From positions 8,012,001-8,076,000 of the forward strand of contig NZ_JAYMGI010000002.1 of NCBI RefSeq assembly GCF_035825295.1: a stretch of 64,000 bases of DNA, given 5' to 3'. Position numbers and translations under genes: made by a program. This document shows positions 44,832-52,207 of the stretch, piece by piece. The stretch is from Actinacidiphila sp. DG2A-62. GTDB taxonomy: Bacteria; Actinomycetota; Actinomycetes; Streptomycetales; Streptomycetaceae. Numbering within the stretch: the first letter of the stretch is position 1; every line of letters begins with the position of its first letter. Below the pieces are notes generated by a model. It was not told the DNA's origin. It saw only the letters and a program-made list of their open reading frames with translations, and did not search any database.

Positions 44832-46385
44832 ATGGCCTCGCCTGTTGCGGGACCAGCCGGTGACGGAGCGCCCGGAAGGCGGACCCCGGAAGGCCGTGCG
44901 CCCGCGGGACGCGCGGCCGGCGGTCATGTCGTCACCACCGACGTGCAGGCCCGGCTGGACCGGCTGCCCTGGTCCGGATGGCACTGGATGATCGTCATCG
45001 GACTGGGCACGGTGTGGATCCTCGACGGCCTCGAAGTCACCATCGTCGGCAACATCGCCGGCCGGCTGTCGGAGAAGGGCAGCGGGCTGGCCGTCACCGC
45101 CTCCCAGATCACCGGCATCGCCGCCGCGCTCTACGTGGCGGGCGCCTGCTCCGGCGCGCTGTTCTTCGGCTGGCTCACCGACCGCTTCGGCCGCCGCAAG
45201 CTGTTCATGATCACCCTCGCGGTCTACCTGACGGCGACCGCGATGACCGCGCTGTCGTTCGCGCCCTGGTGGTTCTTCACCTTCCGCTTCCTGACCGGCT
45301 TCGGCATCGGCGGCGAGTACGCGGCCATCAACTCCGCCATCGACGAGCTGATCCCGTCGAAGTACCGCGGCCGGGTCGACCTGATCATCAACGGCAGCTA
45401 CTGGCTCGGCGCGATCGGCGGCTCGCTGCTGTCCGTGCTCGCGCTGAACACCGGCATCTTCGCCAAGGACGTCGGCTGGCGGCTCACCTTCGCGCTCGGC
45501 GTCGTGCTCGGCCTGGTGATCCTGCTGGTGCGCCGGCACGTGCCGGAGAGCCCTCGCTGGCAGTTCATCCACGGCCACGGCGACGAGGCCACCGACCTGG
45601 TGCACGAGGTCGAGCAGCGGATCGAGCAGGAGAAACACCGGCAGCTGCCGCCGCCCAAGAGCGAGATGACCATCCACCAGCGCAAGAGCATCGGCTTCGG
45701 GACGATCGCCAAGACGGTCTTCACCACGTACCCGCGGCGCGCGGTCCTGGGTCTCGCGCTCTTCGTCGGGCAGGCGTTCCTCTACAACGCGATCACCTTC
45801 GGCTTCGGCAACATCCTCACCACCTTCTTCGGAGTCTCCAGCGGTCACACCGGCTACTACTTCGCGGTCATCGCGGCCGGCAACTTCCTCGGCCCGCTGC
45901 TGCTCGGCCGGCTCTTCGACACCGTCGGCCGGCGGGTGATGATCTCCTCCACCTATCTGCTCTCCGGTCTGCTGCTGTTCGGGACCGCCTGGCTGTTCCA
46001 CCGCGGCTCGCTGGACGCCACGACGATGACCGCCTGCTGGTGCGTGGTGCTCTTCTTCGCCTCGGCCGGCGCGAGCAGCGCCTACCTGACCGTCTCCGAG
46101 GTCTTCCCGATGGAGACCCGGGCGATGGCCATCGCCTTCTTCTACGCGGTCGGCACCGCGGCCGGCGGCATCAGCGGCCCGCTGGTCTTCTCCGACCTGA
46201 CCAAGTCCGGCGTGGTGGACGACACCGTGCTGGCGTTCTGCCTCGGCGCGTCGCTGATGTGCGCCGCGGGCCTGGTGGCCCTGGTGCTCGCGGTCAACGC
46301 GGAGGGCAAGTCGCTGGAGGACATCGCCACTCCGCTGTCCTCGGCGGACTCCGCGTCCTCCGACGCCTCCACCGCCGCGGCGTAG
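44832..46385 (+). CDS. MFS transporter, metabolite:H+ symporter (sugar-porter-like) type
   Basis: 517 residues, 12 membrane segments. WILDGLEVTIVGNIAGRL is the first helix, followed by motif A GWLTDRFGRRKLF. GFGIGGEYAAINSAIDELIPSKYRGR matches the symporter signature, RHVPESPRWQF the PESPR motif, and GRLFDTVGRRVMIS the second motif A. A charged central loop of 60 residues and a Ser/Ala tail are present. The substrate is unknown; sugars, aromatic acids and carboxylates are all possible. ATG 44832 follows GAGGAGGAGG. The leader contains the stem-loop at 44604. No catabolic genes accompany it. Confidence 0.9.
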   Translation: MASPVAGPAGDGAPGRRTPEGRAPAGRAAGGHVVTTDVQARLDRLPWSGWHWMIVIGLGTVWILDGLEVTIVGNIAGRLSEKGSGLAVTASQITGIAAALYVAGACSGALFFGWLTDRFGRRKLFMITLAVYLTATAMTALSFAPWWFFTFRFLTGFGIGGEYAAINSAIDELIPSKYRGRVDLIINGSYWLGAIGGSLLSVLALNTGIFAKDVGWRLTFALGVVLGLVILLVRRHVPESPRWQFIHGHGDEATDLVHEVEQRIEQEKHRQLPPPKSEMTIHQRKSIGFGTIAKTVFTTYPRRAVLGLALFVGQAFLYNAITFGFGNILTTFFGVSSGHTGYYFAVIAAGNFLGPLLLGRLFDTVGRRVMISSTYLLSGLLLFGTAWLFHRGSLDATTMTACWCVVLFFASAGASSAYLTVSEVFPMETRAMAIAFFYAVGTAAGGISGPLVFSDLTKSGVVDDTVLAFCLGASLMCAAGLVALVLAVNAEGKSLEDIATPLSSADSASSDASTAAA

Positions 46386-46435
46386 GCGGTGTGGCTAGGC
46401 GGTGTGGCTAGGCGGTGCGGCGTAGGCGGCGCGGC
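46383..46435. repeat. Tandem repeat, four 13-bp units at the end of the MFS gene
   Basis: TAGGCGGTGTGGC occurs at 46383 and 46396, then as variants at 46409 (14 bp) and 46423. The TAG of the first unit is the MFS stop codon. A further degenerate copy lies near 46452. Confidence 0.8.
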
Positions 46436-46571
46436 TACTGGGGGAGTGCGGCGTAGGCGGGGCGGCGATCGGCGCGAGGCGCGATCGCCGCCCCGGATGC
46501 CGGCGCGTCCACGCCCGTGGCCGGCCCGGGCGAGGCGGGCCCCGGCCGCGCCGACCTCCGGGATATTCGTC

Positions 46572-46600
46572 TTGCCTCAGACTATCTGAGGTCGTACGAT
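46572..46600 (+). promoter_or_regulatory. Promoter with embedded MarR-type operator, leaderless start
   Basis: TTGCCT (46572-46577), 17 bases, TACGAT (46595-46600). Between and over the boxes lies CCTCAGA-CTA-TCTGAGG (46575-46591), a perfect 7+7 inverted repeat. The start site would fall at about 46607, next to the ATG at 46608. No ribosome site precedes the ATG, so the mRNA is probably leaderless. The MarR protein at 47558 is the obvious repressor. Confidence 0.7.
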
Positions 46601-46607
46601 CCCCCGC

Positions 46608-47492
46608 ATGCGCTTCCTCCCCCAGCCCTCCGCCTGGACGGACCCGCTGCCCGCGGCCGCTCCGCCGGCGGACATGGCCGTCCACCAGGTGCCCACCGGC
46701 ACGTACGAGACCAGGGCGGCCTTCGCGGTCCGCGGCGGCTCCTTCCGGGAGCGGCGCCACTTCGCCGCGACCGCGGTGCTGATCCGCCATCCCGAGGGCG
46801 ACCTGCTGATCGACGCCGGCTTCGGCGCCGGCGTCGCCGCGCACGTCGCGAGCCTGCCGCGGATCGCGCGCTCGCCCTACCGGGTGGAGGCGACGGTGGG
46901 CCGGCAGCTCGACGCGGCCGGCTACGACCGCGCCCGGCTGCGGGGCGTGCTCCTCACGCACAGCCACTGGGACCACGTGAGCGGCCTGGACGAACTGCGG
47001 GTGCCGGTCTGGATGACCGCGGGCGAGCGGCGGTACGCCGCCGAGGACCCGGACGGCAAGGTGTTCCGCGCGGTCTGCGCCGACCACGAGATCCACGAGT
47101 ACGCCATCGACGGGCCGCCGTACCTCGGCTTCCCGGCCGGCTACGACGTGTACGGCGACGGCTCGGTCGTCGTCGTGGCCGCCGCGGGGCACACCACCGG
47201 CTCCGTGATCGTCTTCGTGACCGTGCCGTCCGGCCGGCGCTACGCCTTCGTCGGCGACCTGACCTGGCAGCTCGACGGCATCCGGCGCCGTGTCGAACGG
47301 CCCTGGCTGATGCGGGCGCTGGCCGACAGCGATCCCGCGCAGGTGCGGCGGGACCTGCTCCGGGTGATCGCGCTGGCGGATCTGATGCAGATCGTGCCCG
47401 CCCACGACCGCGACGCCTACCAGGGCATTCCGCGGCTGCCCGGTCTGCCGGAGCCCGCCGCGGACGGAGACGCGGCCGGCCGGCCGCGCTGA
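46608..47492 (+). CDS. MBL-fold metallo-hydrolase (lactonase-like)
   Basis: 294 residues. The metal motif LLTHSHWDHVSGLDEL (HxHxDH) is near residue 120; a further ligand His is in AAAGHTTGSVIVF, an Asp in AFVGDLTWQLD, and the last His in IVPAHDRDAY. The arrangement fits N-acyl-homoserine lactonase/glyoxalase-like hydrolases with two zinc ions. No signal peptide is seen. Translation probably begins leaderless at ATG 46608. Expression is predicted to be controlled by the operator within the promoter and by the MarR gene downstream. The substrate is unknown. Confidence 0.9.
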   Translation: MRFLPQPSAWTDPLPAAAPPADMAVHQVPTGTYETRAAFAVRGGSFRERRHFAATAVLIRHPEGDLLIDAGFGAGVAAHVASLPRIARSPYRVEATVGRQLDAAGYDRARLRGVLLTHSHWDHVSGLDELRVPVWMTAGERRYAAEDPDGKVFRAVCADHEIHEYAIDGPPYLGFPAGYDVYGDGSVVVVAAAGHTTGSVIVFVTVPSGRRYAFVGDLTWQLDGIRRRVERPWLMRALADSDPAQVRRDLLRVIALADLMQIVPAHDRDAYQGIPRLPGLPEPAADGDAAGRPR

Positions 47493-47557
47493 GCGCCTGC
47501 CGACCGGCCGCACGGAGCGCCCGGCGCCGGGACGCGGAAGGAGCGTACGGTTCCCTC

Positions 47558-48064
47558 ATGCACAGTCCCACGTCCACGACGCGGACCGCGCCGGAGCGCA
47601 CGCCCTCCGGCGCGGCGGCCACCGGCCCCACGGTCGACTCGGAGATCACCTGGCTCCTGCACCGCGCCGCCCAGCGGTTGCGCGGCGCGACCAGCGAGCA
47701 GGCGGAGAAATACGGGCTGCAGCTGCGCGACTACATCGTGCTGAGCGCTCTCGACAGGACCCCGAACCTCACCCAGGGCGAGCTGGCGAGGACCCTGGGC
47801 CTGGACAAGACCACTCTCATGAGCCAGCTGGACCGGCTCGAGGGCAAGGGCCTGGTCGTGCGGCGCACGGACCCGCGCGACCGCCGCGCGCGCATACCGG
47901 AGATCACCGCGGCGGGCGGCGACCTGCGCGCCGCGGTCGCCGCCGCCTGCGACGAGGCCGAGCAGGCTGCCCTGGGCGGGTTCCCCCGCGACCAGGTGCA
48001 GCTCCTGCGGCGGATGCTCTTCGGCATCATCGGCGACAGCGAGGACCGCGGGTCCTGCCTGTGA
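47558..48064 (+). CDS. MarR-family transcriptional regulator
   Basis: 168 residues. The winged helix covers about 50-130: LQLRDYIVLSALDRTPNLT, then QGELARTLGLDKTTLMSQLD as recognition region, then KGLVVRRTDPRDRRARIPEI as wing. The DPRDRRAR wing is the family hallmark. ATG 47558 lies 66 bases after the MBL gene; GGAAGGAG is present but 14 bases away. It probably represses the MBL gene through the CCTCAGA dyad and responds to a small ligand of that enzyme (inference). A Cys is the penultimate residue. Confidence 0.9.
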   Translation: MHSPTSTTRTAPERTPSGAAATGPTVDSEITWLLHRAAQRLRGATSEQAEKYGLQLRDYIVLSALDRTPNLTQGELARTLGLDKTTLMSQLDRLEGKGLVVRRTDPRDRRARIPEITAAGGDLRAAVAAACDEAEQAALGGFPRDQVQLLRRMLFGIIGDSEDRGSCL

Positions 48065-48098
48065 CCGGCTGACGCGGCGCGGTGCGCGGGCCGCGCGG

Positions 48099-49013
48099 TC
48101 AGTTCTGGGCCAGCAGGCCCGCCCGCAGCTTGGCGATGGTCCGGCTCAGCAGCCGCGACACGTGCATCTGCGAGTACCCCATCACCTCGCCGATCTGCGC
48201 CTGGGTCATCTCCTCCACGAACCGCATCCGCAGCAGCTCACGGTCCCGGTCGGGCAGTTGCGCGACGAGCGGGGCCAGGCTGTGGAAGTCCTCCACGAGT
48301 TCGAGCGCCGGATCGCAGGCGCCGAAGGTGTCGGCCAGGGTGCGGCCCTCGCCGTCGGTGCTGCTCTCCGCGTCGTTGTACGGGGTGTCCAGCGAGCCCG
48401 CGGTGTAGCCGTTGGCGGCGACCAGGCCCTCCAGCACCTCCTGCTCGGTGAGTTCGAGGTGCTCGGCCAGCTCGGCGACCGTGGGGTCGCGGTCGAGCAG
48501 CACCGCCAAATGCTCCTTGGCCTTGCTCAGCTCGACCCGCAGCTCCTGGAGCCTGCGCGGCACGTGCACCGCCCACGAGGTGTCGCGGAAGAACCGCTTC
48601 ATCTCGCCCACGATGTACGGCAGCGCGAACGTGGTGAACTCCGTCTCGCGCGACAGGTCGAACCGGTCGATCGCCTTGATCAGCCCGATGGTGCCGACCT
48701 GCACGATCTCCTCGCGGTCGGTGTCGGGGCGGTTGCGGTAGCGGCCGGCCGCGAAGTGCACCAGCGCCAGGTTCATCTCGATCAGGGTGTTGCGTGCGTA
48801 GGAGTATCCGGGCGTCCCCTCCTCCAGCTCCTGGAGCCGGTCGAAGAACAGCTTCGACAGCGCGCGGGCGTCCTTCGGCGCGATCTGAGAAGCGTCGTCG
48901 ATCAGCGGAAGCCCGCCGGTGGTCTCCAACGGTCCCGCGGGCAGGGCCGCCTGTCCGGCCGTAGCGGTCACGGCGTCCGCCGTCACGCCCGTGCTTTTCG
49001 ACTGCTCAACCAT
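48099..49013 (-). CDS. RNA polymerase sigma factor, SigB/SigF/SigG subfamily (group 3)
   Basis: 304 residues. Region 2 contains NTLIEMNLALVHFAAGRYRN and DREEIVQVGTIGLIKAIDRFD with FTTFALPYIVGEMKRFFRDT. Region 3 begins HVPRRLQELRVELSKAKEHL. Region 4 has LPDRDRELLRMRFVEEMTQAQ and IGEVMGYSQMHVSRLLSRTI as the -35-binding HTH. The match to Streptomyces SigB-type factors is close; ATG 49013 is chosen, though GTG 49022 is better spaced from AGGCGA. These factors read GNNT-N14-16-GGGTA promoters, such as the one before katE. No anti-sigma gene is adjacent, unlike the rsb operons, so control may be in trans. Confidence 0.93.
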   Translation of the reverse strand: MVEQSKSTGVTADAVTATAGQAALPAGPLETTGGLPLIDDASQIAPKDARALSKLFFDRLQELEEGTPGYSYARNTLIEMNLALVHFAAGRYRNRPDTDREEIVQVGTIGLIKAIDRFDLSRETEFTTFALPYIVGEMKRFFRDTSWAVHVPRRLQELRVELSKAKEHLAVLLDRDPTVAELAEHLELTEQEVLEGLVAANGYTAGSLDTPYNDAESSTDGEGRTLADTFGACDPALELVEDFHSLAPLVAQLPDRDRELLRMRFVEEMTQAQIGEVMGYSQMHVSRLLSRTIAKLRAGLLAQN

Positions 49014-49230
49014 CGTGGTCACGTCATCGCCTCGCACTCGTCCGACTTGTCGTCGGGCGTCTGCCCCGCCGCCGGCGGGGTATGCCACATTCGTTTCACG
49101 AATTGTCGTGCAGGTGTGCCGGGCGCGTCCACGGACCCGCGCGACCCGTCCGCGGACGGCGCCGGCGACCGCCAAGTGCGGTGTGTTCCCCCGTTGTTCC
49201 CCCGTCGGGCCGGTCGGGCGCGCCGCCGTC

Positions 49231-49323
49231 CTAGCGCGCGGGGCCGCTCCCGCCTGCGGGCCGACCGCGCTCGGGGTCGGTGGTGCAGCCGCCCTTGCGG
49301 CAGTTCACGTCGGGGCAGGACAT
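49231..49323 (-). CDS. Small Cys-containing protein (30 aa)
   Basis: ATG 49323 behind GAAGGTGA encodes MSCPDVNCRKGGCTTDPERG and ten more residues, ending in TAG at 49231. Cys3, Cys8 and Cys13 are evenly spaced, and the well-placed ribosome site supports translation. It sits alone in the 665-bp gap between the sigma factor (same strand, 218 bases on) and glgA. The spacing suggests a metal- or disulfide-binding knuckle. I do not recognise a family; the function is unknown. Confidence 0.55.
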   Translation of the reverse strand: MSCPDVNCRKGGCTTDPERGRPAGGSGPAR

Positions 49324-49678
49324 CTGGGATCACCTTCTCTTGCCGGGTTCTGATCTTCTGACGGTCGAGCCCGTCGATTTGGTTCCCTCTTCGCTTCACA
49401 GGTTGGCATGCTGTGGCCAGGGCATTGTGGACAAAAGCCGTAAGTGGGGTGATTCCAACTGTGCATTGGCGCCCGGAGTCGGCTTCGCCGGCCGTCCGGA
49501 GCCGGTTCCGGCGGCCGTCCGCCGGCCGTCCGAGGGCCGGACCGGCGCGGTTCGGCGAACCGGACCGCCGCCGGAGTTCGACCTGATCGCCCCCCGGCGG
49601 GGTAGGGCGGCCGGGAACGGGGAAGGCAGGAGGCACGCGAGCACCTCGTACACGATCGTCGACCCCGGGAGGGCCCTG

Positions 49679-50842
49679 GTGAAGGTCGGACTGCTGACCC
49701 GGGAGTACCCGCCGGACGTCTACGGCGGCGCCGGCGTCCACGTCGAGTTCCTCGCCAGGGAGCTGCGGTCGCTGGTCGACCTCCAGGTGCACTGCTGGGG
49801 CGAGGGCGCCGCGGGCGGCGCGGTCCGCCACCGCGCGCCCGCCACCCTGGACGGCGCCAACGACGCGCTGCGCACCTTCGCCGTCGACCTCGCCATGGCC
49901 GCCGCCGTCGAGGACCGCGACCTGGTGCACTCCCACACCTGGTACGCCAATCTGGCCGGCCACGTCGCCAAACTGCTGCACGGCATACCGCACGTGCTCA
50001 CCGCGCACTCCCTGGAGCCGCTGCGGCCGTGGAAGGCCGAGCAGCTCGGCGGCGGCTACGCGCTGTCCGGCTGGGCCGAGCGCACCGCGATGGAGTCCGC
50101 GGACGCGGTCGTCGCCGTCTCCGACGGGATGCGCCGGGACATCCTCGGCTGCTACCCGGCGCTCGACCCCGAGCGCGTCCACGTGATCCGCAACGGCATC
50201 GACACCGTCGCCTACCGCCCCGATCCCCGCACCGACGCCCTGACCAGGATCGGCGTGGACCCGGACCGGCCGTATGTGCTGTTCGTCGGCCGCATCACCC
50301 GGCAGAAGGGCGTGCCGCACCTGCTGCGCGCGGCCCGCGCCTTCGACCCGCGGGTGCAGGTCGTGCTCTGCGCCGGAGCGCCCGACACCCCCGCGCTCGA
50401 CCGCGAGTTCCGCGGCCTGTTCGACGAGCTGAACGCGGTGCGCGACGGCGTGCACTGGATCCCTGCGATGCTGCCCCGCCCGGTCGTCGTCCAACTGCTC
50501 ACCCACGCCGCGGTGTTCGTCTGCCCGTCGGTGTACGAGCCGCTGGGCATCGTCAACCTGGAGGCGATGGCGTGCGGCACCGCGGTCGTCGCCTCCGCGG
50601 TCGGCGGCATCCCCGAGGTGGTCGAGGACGGCGTCACCGGTCTGCTCGTGCCGTACGCCGAGGAACACCCCGAGGAGTTCGAGGCGGGGCTCGCCGCGGC
50701 GGTCGGCCGACTGACCGCCGACCCGGTGACCGCCGCCGCGATGGGCGAGGCCGGCCGGGACCGCGCGGTCCGCGAGTTCGGCTGGGACACCGTCGCCCGC
50801 CGCACCGCCGACCTGTACGCCTCGCTGACCAAGCCCGGCTGA
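49679..50842 (+). CDS. glgA: Glycogen synthase, coryne-type (GT4; GlgA/GlgM)
   Basis: 387 residues, the standard length. GTG 49679 follows GGGAGGG and begins VKVGLLTREYPPDVYGGAGV, the coryne-type signature. GT-B donor-site motifs are LFVGRITRQKGVPHLL, SVYEPLGIVNLEAMACGT (the E-x7-E motif) and ASAVGGIPEVVEDG. It transfers glucose from ADP-glucose to glycogen or, as shown for mycobacterial GlgM, to glucose-1-phosphate giving maltose-1-phosphate. glgC, which makes the donor, follows 105 bases on under its own promoter. The open frame runs upstream of 49679 but that part has no family resemblance. Confidence 0.93.
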   Translation: MKVGLLTREYPPDVYGGAGVHVEFLARELRSLVDLQVHCWGEGAAGGAVRHRAPATLDGANDALRTFAVDLAMAAAVEDRDLVHSHTWYANLAGHVAKLLHGIPHVLTAHSLEPLRPWKAEQLGGGYALSGWAERTAMESADAVVAVSDGMRRDILGCYPALDPERVHVIRNGIDTVAYRPDPRTDALTRIGVDPDRPYVLFVGRITRQKGVPHLLRAARAFDPRVQVVLCAGAPDTPALDREFRGLFDELNAVRDGVHWIPAMLPRPVVVQLLTHAAVFVCPSVYEPLGIVNLEAMACGTAVVASAVGGIPEVVEDGVTGLLVPYAEEHPEEFEAGLAAAVGRLTADPVTAAAMGEAGRDRAVREFGWDTVARRTADLYASLTKPG

Positions 50843-50885
50843 CGGCGGGCGGCGGCCGGTGCGGAGCAGGGGCCGGGCCCGGCCA

Positions 50886-50914
50886 TTGACAGGGGCGGGC
50901 GCGGACAGTGTGAT
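50886..50914 (+). promoter_or_regulatory. glgC promoter
   Basis: TTGACA (50886-50891), 17 bases, TGTGAT (50909-50914), 33 bases before the glgC ATG. The -35 is perfect, so glgC can be expressed separately from glgA. Confidence 0.6.
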
Positions 50915-50946
50915 CAGGTGCGGACACGGACCCTAGGGGGTGCCTC

Positions 50947-52164
50947 ATGCGCGGTGGACCTTCGGTACTGGGCATAGTGCTGGCCGGCGGCGCCGGCAAA
51001 CGACTGATGCCGCTCACCGCCGACCGGGCGAAGCCCGCGGTGACCTTCGGCGGCACGTACCGCCTGGTGGACTTCGTGCTGTCCAACCTGGTCAACGGCG
51101 ACGTGATGAAGGTGTGCGTGCTCACGCAGTACAAGTCGCACTCGCTGGACCGGCACATCACCACCACCTGGCGGATGTCCAGCCTGCTGGGCAACTACGT
51201 CACGCCGGTGCCGGCGCAGCAGCGGCTCGGGCCGCGCTGGTTCCTCGGCAGCGCCGACGCCATCCTCCAGTCGCTGAACCTGGTGCACGACGAACAGCCG
51301 GACTACATCGCGGTGTTCGGCGCCGACCACGTCTACCGGATGGACCCGCGGCAGATGCTCGCGCAGCACATCGAGCACGGCGCGGGCGTCACCGTCGCCG
51401 GGATCAGGGTGCCCAGGTCCGACGCCGCCGGGTTCGGCGTGATCACCCCGGCCGCCGACGGCGTCCAGGTCGAGCGCTTCCTGGAGAAGCCGGCCGACCC
51501 GCCCGGGCTGCCCGGCGACCCCGCGCACGTCTTCGCCTCCATGGGCAACTACCTGTTCACCACCAAGACGCTGCTGGACGCGCTGCACGAGGACGCCGAG
51601 GACAGCCAGTCGGTGCACGACATGGGCGGCAGCATCCTGCCGCGGCTGACCGAGAAGGGCGTCGCCCAGGTCTACGACTTCGACACCAACCACGTCCCCG
51701 GGGAGACCGCCGCCGACCACGGCTACTGGCGGGACGTCGGCACCGTCGACGCGTACTACGAGGCGCACATGGACCTGGTGTCCGACCAGCCCGCCTTCAG
51801 CCTCTACAACCGGCGCTGGCCGATCTACACCCATCCCGGGCAGCTGCCGCCGGCCAAGATCGCGGCCGGCGGCATCGTCGGGGAGTCGGTGGTCAGCCCC
51901 GGCTGCGTGATCCGCGGCCAGGTCACCCGCTCGGTGCTCTCGCCCGGCGTGGTGGTGGACGCCGGCGCGGTGGTGCAGGGCTCGGTGCTGCACGACAACG
52001 TCCGGGTGGGCCGCGGGGCCATCGTCCGCGGCGCGGTGCTGGACAAGAACGTCGACGTGCCGCCGGGCGCCACGATAGGCGTCAACCCCGACCGCGACCG
52101 CGAGGTGTACACGGTCTCCGCGGGCGGGGTCATCGCGCTGGGCAAGGCCCAGCGGGTGGTGTGA
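50947..52164 (+). CDS. glgC: Glucose-1-phosphate adenylyltransferase
   Basis: 405 residues. The N-terminal nucleotidyltransferase has VLAGGAGKRLMPLTADRAKPA, the Glu/Asp motif FGADHVYRMD, and the sugar-phosphate site VERFLEKP. The C-terminal left-handed beta-helix (AGGIVGESVVSPGCVIRGQV, SVLHDNVRVGRGA) carries allosteric contacts. It makes ADP-glucose from ATP and glucose-1-phosphate, the committed step to glycogen and alpha-glucans. ATG 50947 follows AGGGGG. The stop codon lies inside a terminator palindrome. Confidence 0.96.
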   Translation: MRGGPSVLGIVLAGGAGKRLMPLTADRAKPAVTFGGTYRLVDFVLSNLVNGDVMKVCVLTQYKSHSLDRHITTTWRMSSLLGNYVTPVPAQQRLGPRWFLGSADAILQSLNLVHDEQPDYIAVFGADHVYRMDPRQMLAQHIEHGAGVTVAGIRVPRSDAAGFGVITPAADGVQVERFLEKPADPPGLPGDPAHVFASMGNYLFTTKTLLDALHEDAEDSQSVHDMGGSILPRLTEKGVAQVYDFDTNHVPGETAADHGYWRDVGTVDAYYEAHMDLVSDQPAFSLYNRRWPIYTHPGQLPPAKIAAGGIVGESVVSPGCVIRGQVTRSVLSPGVVVDAGAVVQGSVLHDNVRVGRGAIVRGAVLDKNVDVPPGATIGVNPDRDREVYTVSAGGVIALGKAQRVV

Positions 52165-52186
52165 GGGGCCCGGCCGGGCCCCTCAC
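52161..52186. terminator. Palindromic bidirectional terminator containing the glgC stop
   Basis: A perfect 26-bp palindrome, GTGAGGGGCCCGG joined to its complement, starting inside the last glgC codon. It should terminate both glgC and the convergent GH92 gene. Confidence 0.8.
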
Positions 52187-52207
52187 GCATGCCGTCGCCG
52201 ACGGCCG

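Noticed and set aside
49280..49678. N-terminal extension of glgA upstream of GTG 49679
   Set aside because: Family proteins begin at VKVGLLTREYPPD, a GGGAGGG site precedes 49679, and the extension overlaps the small Cys ORF's start region without any domain.
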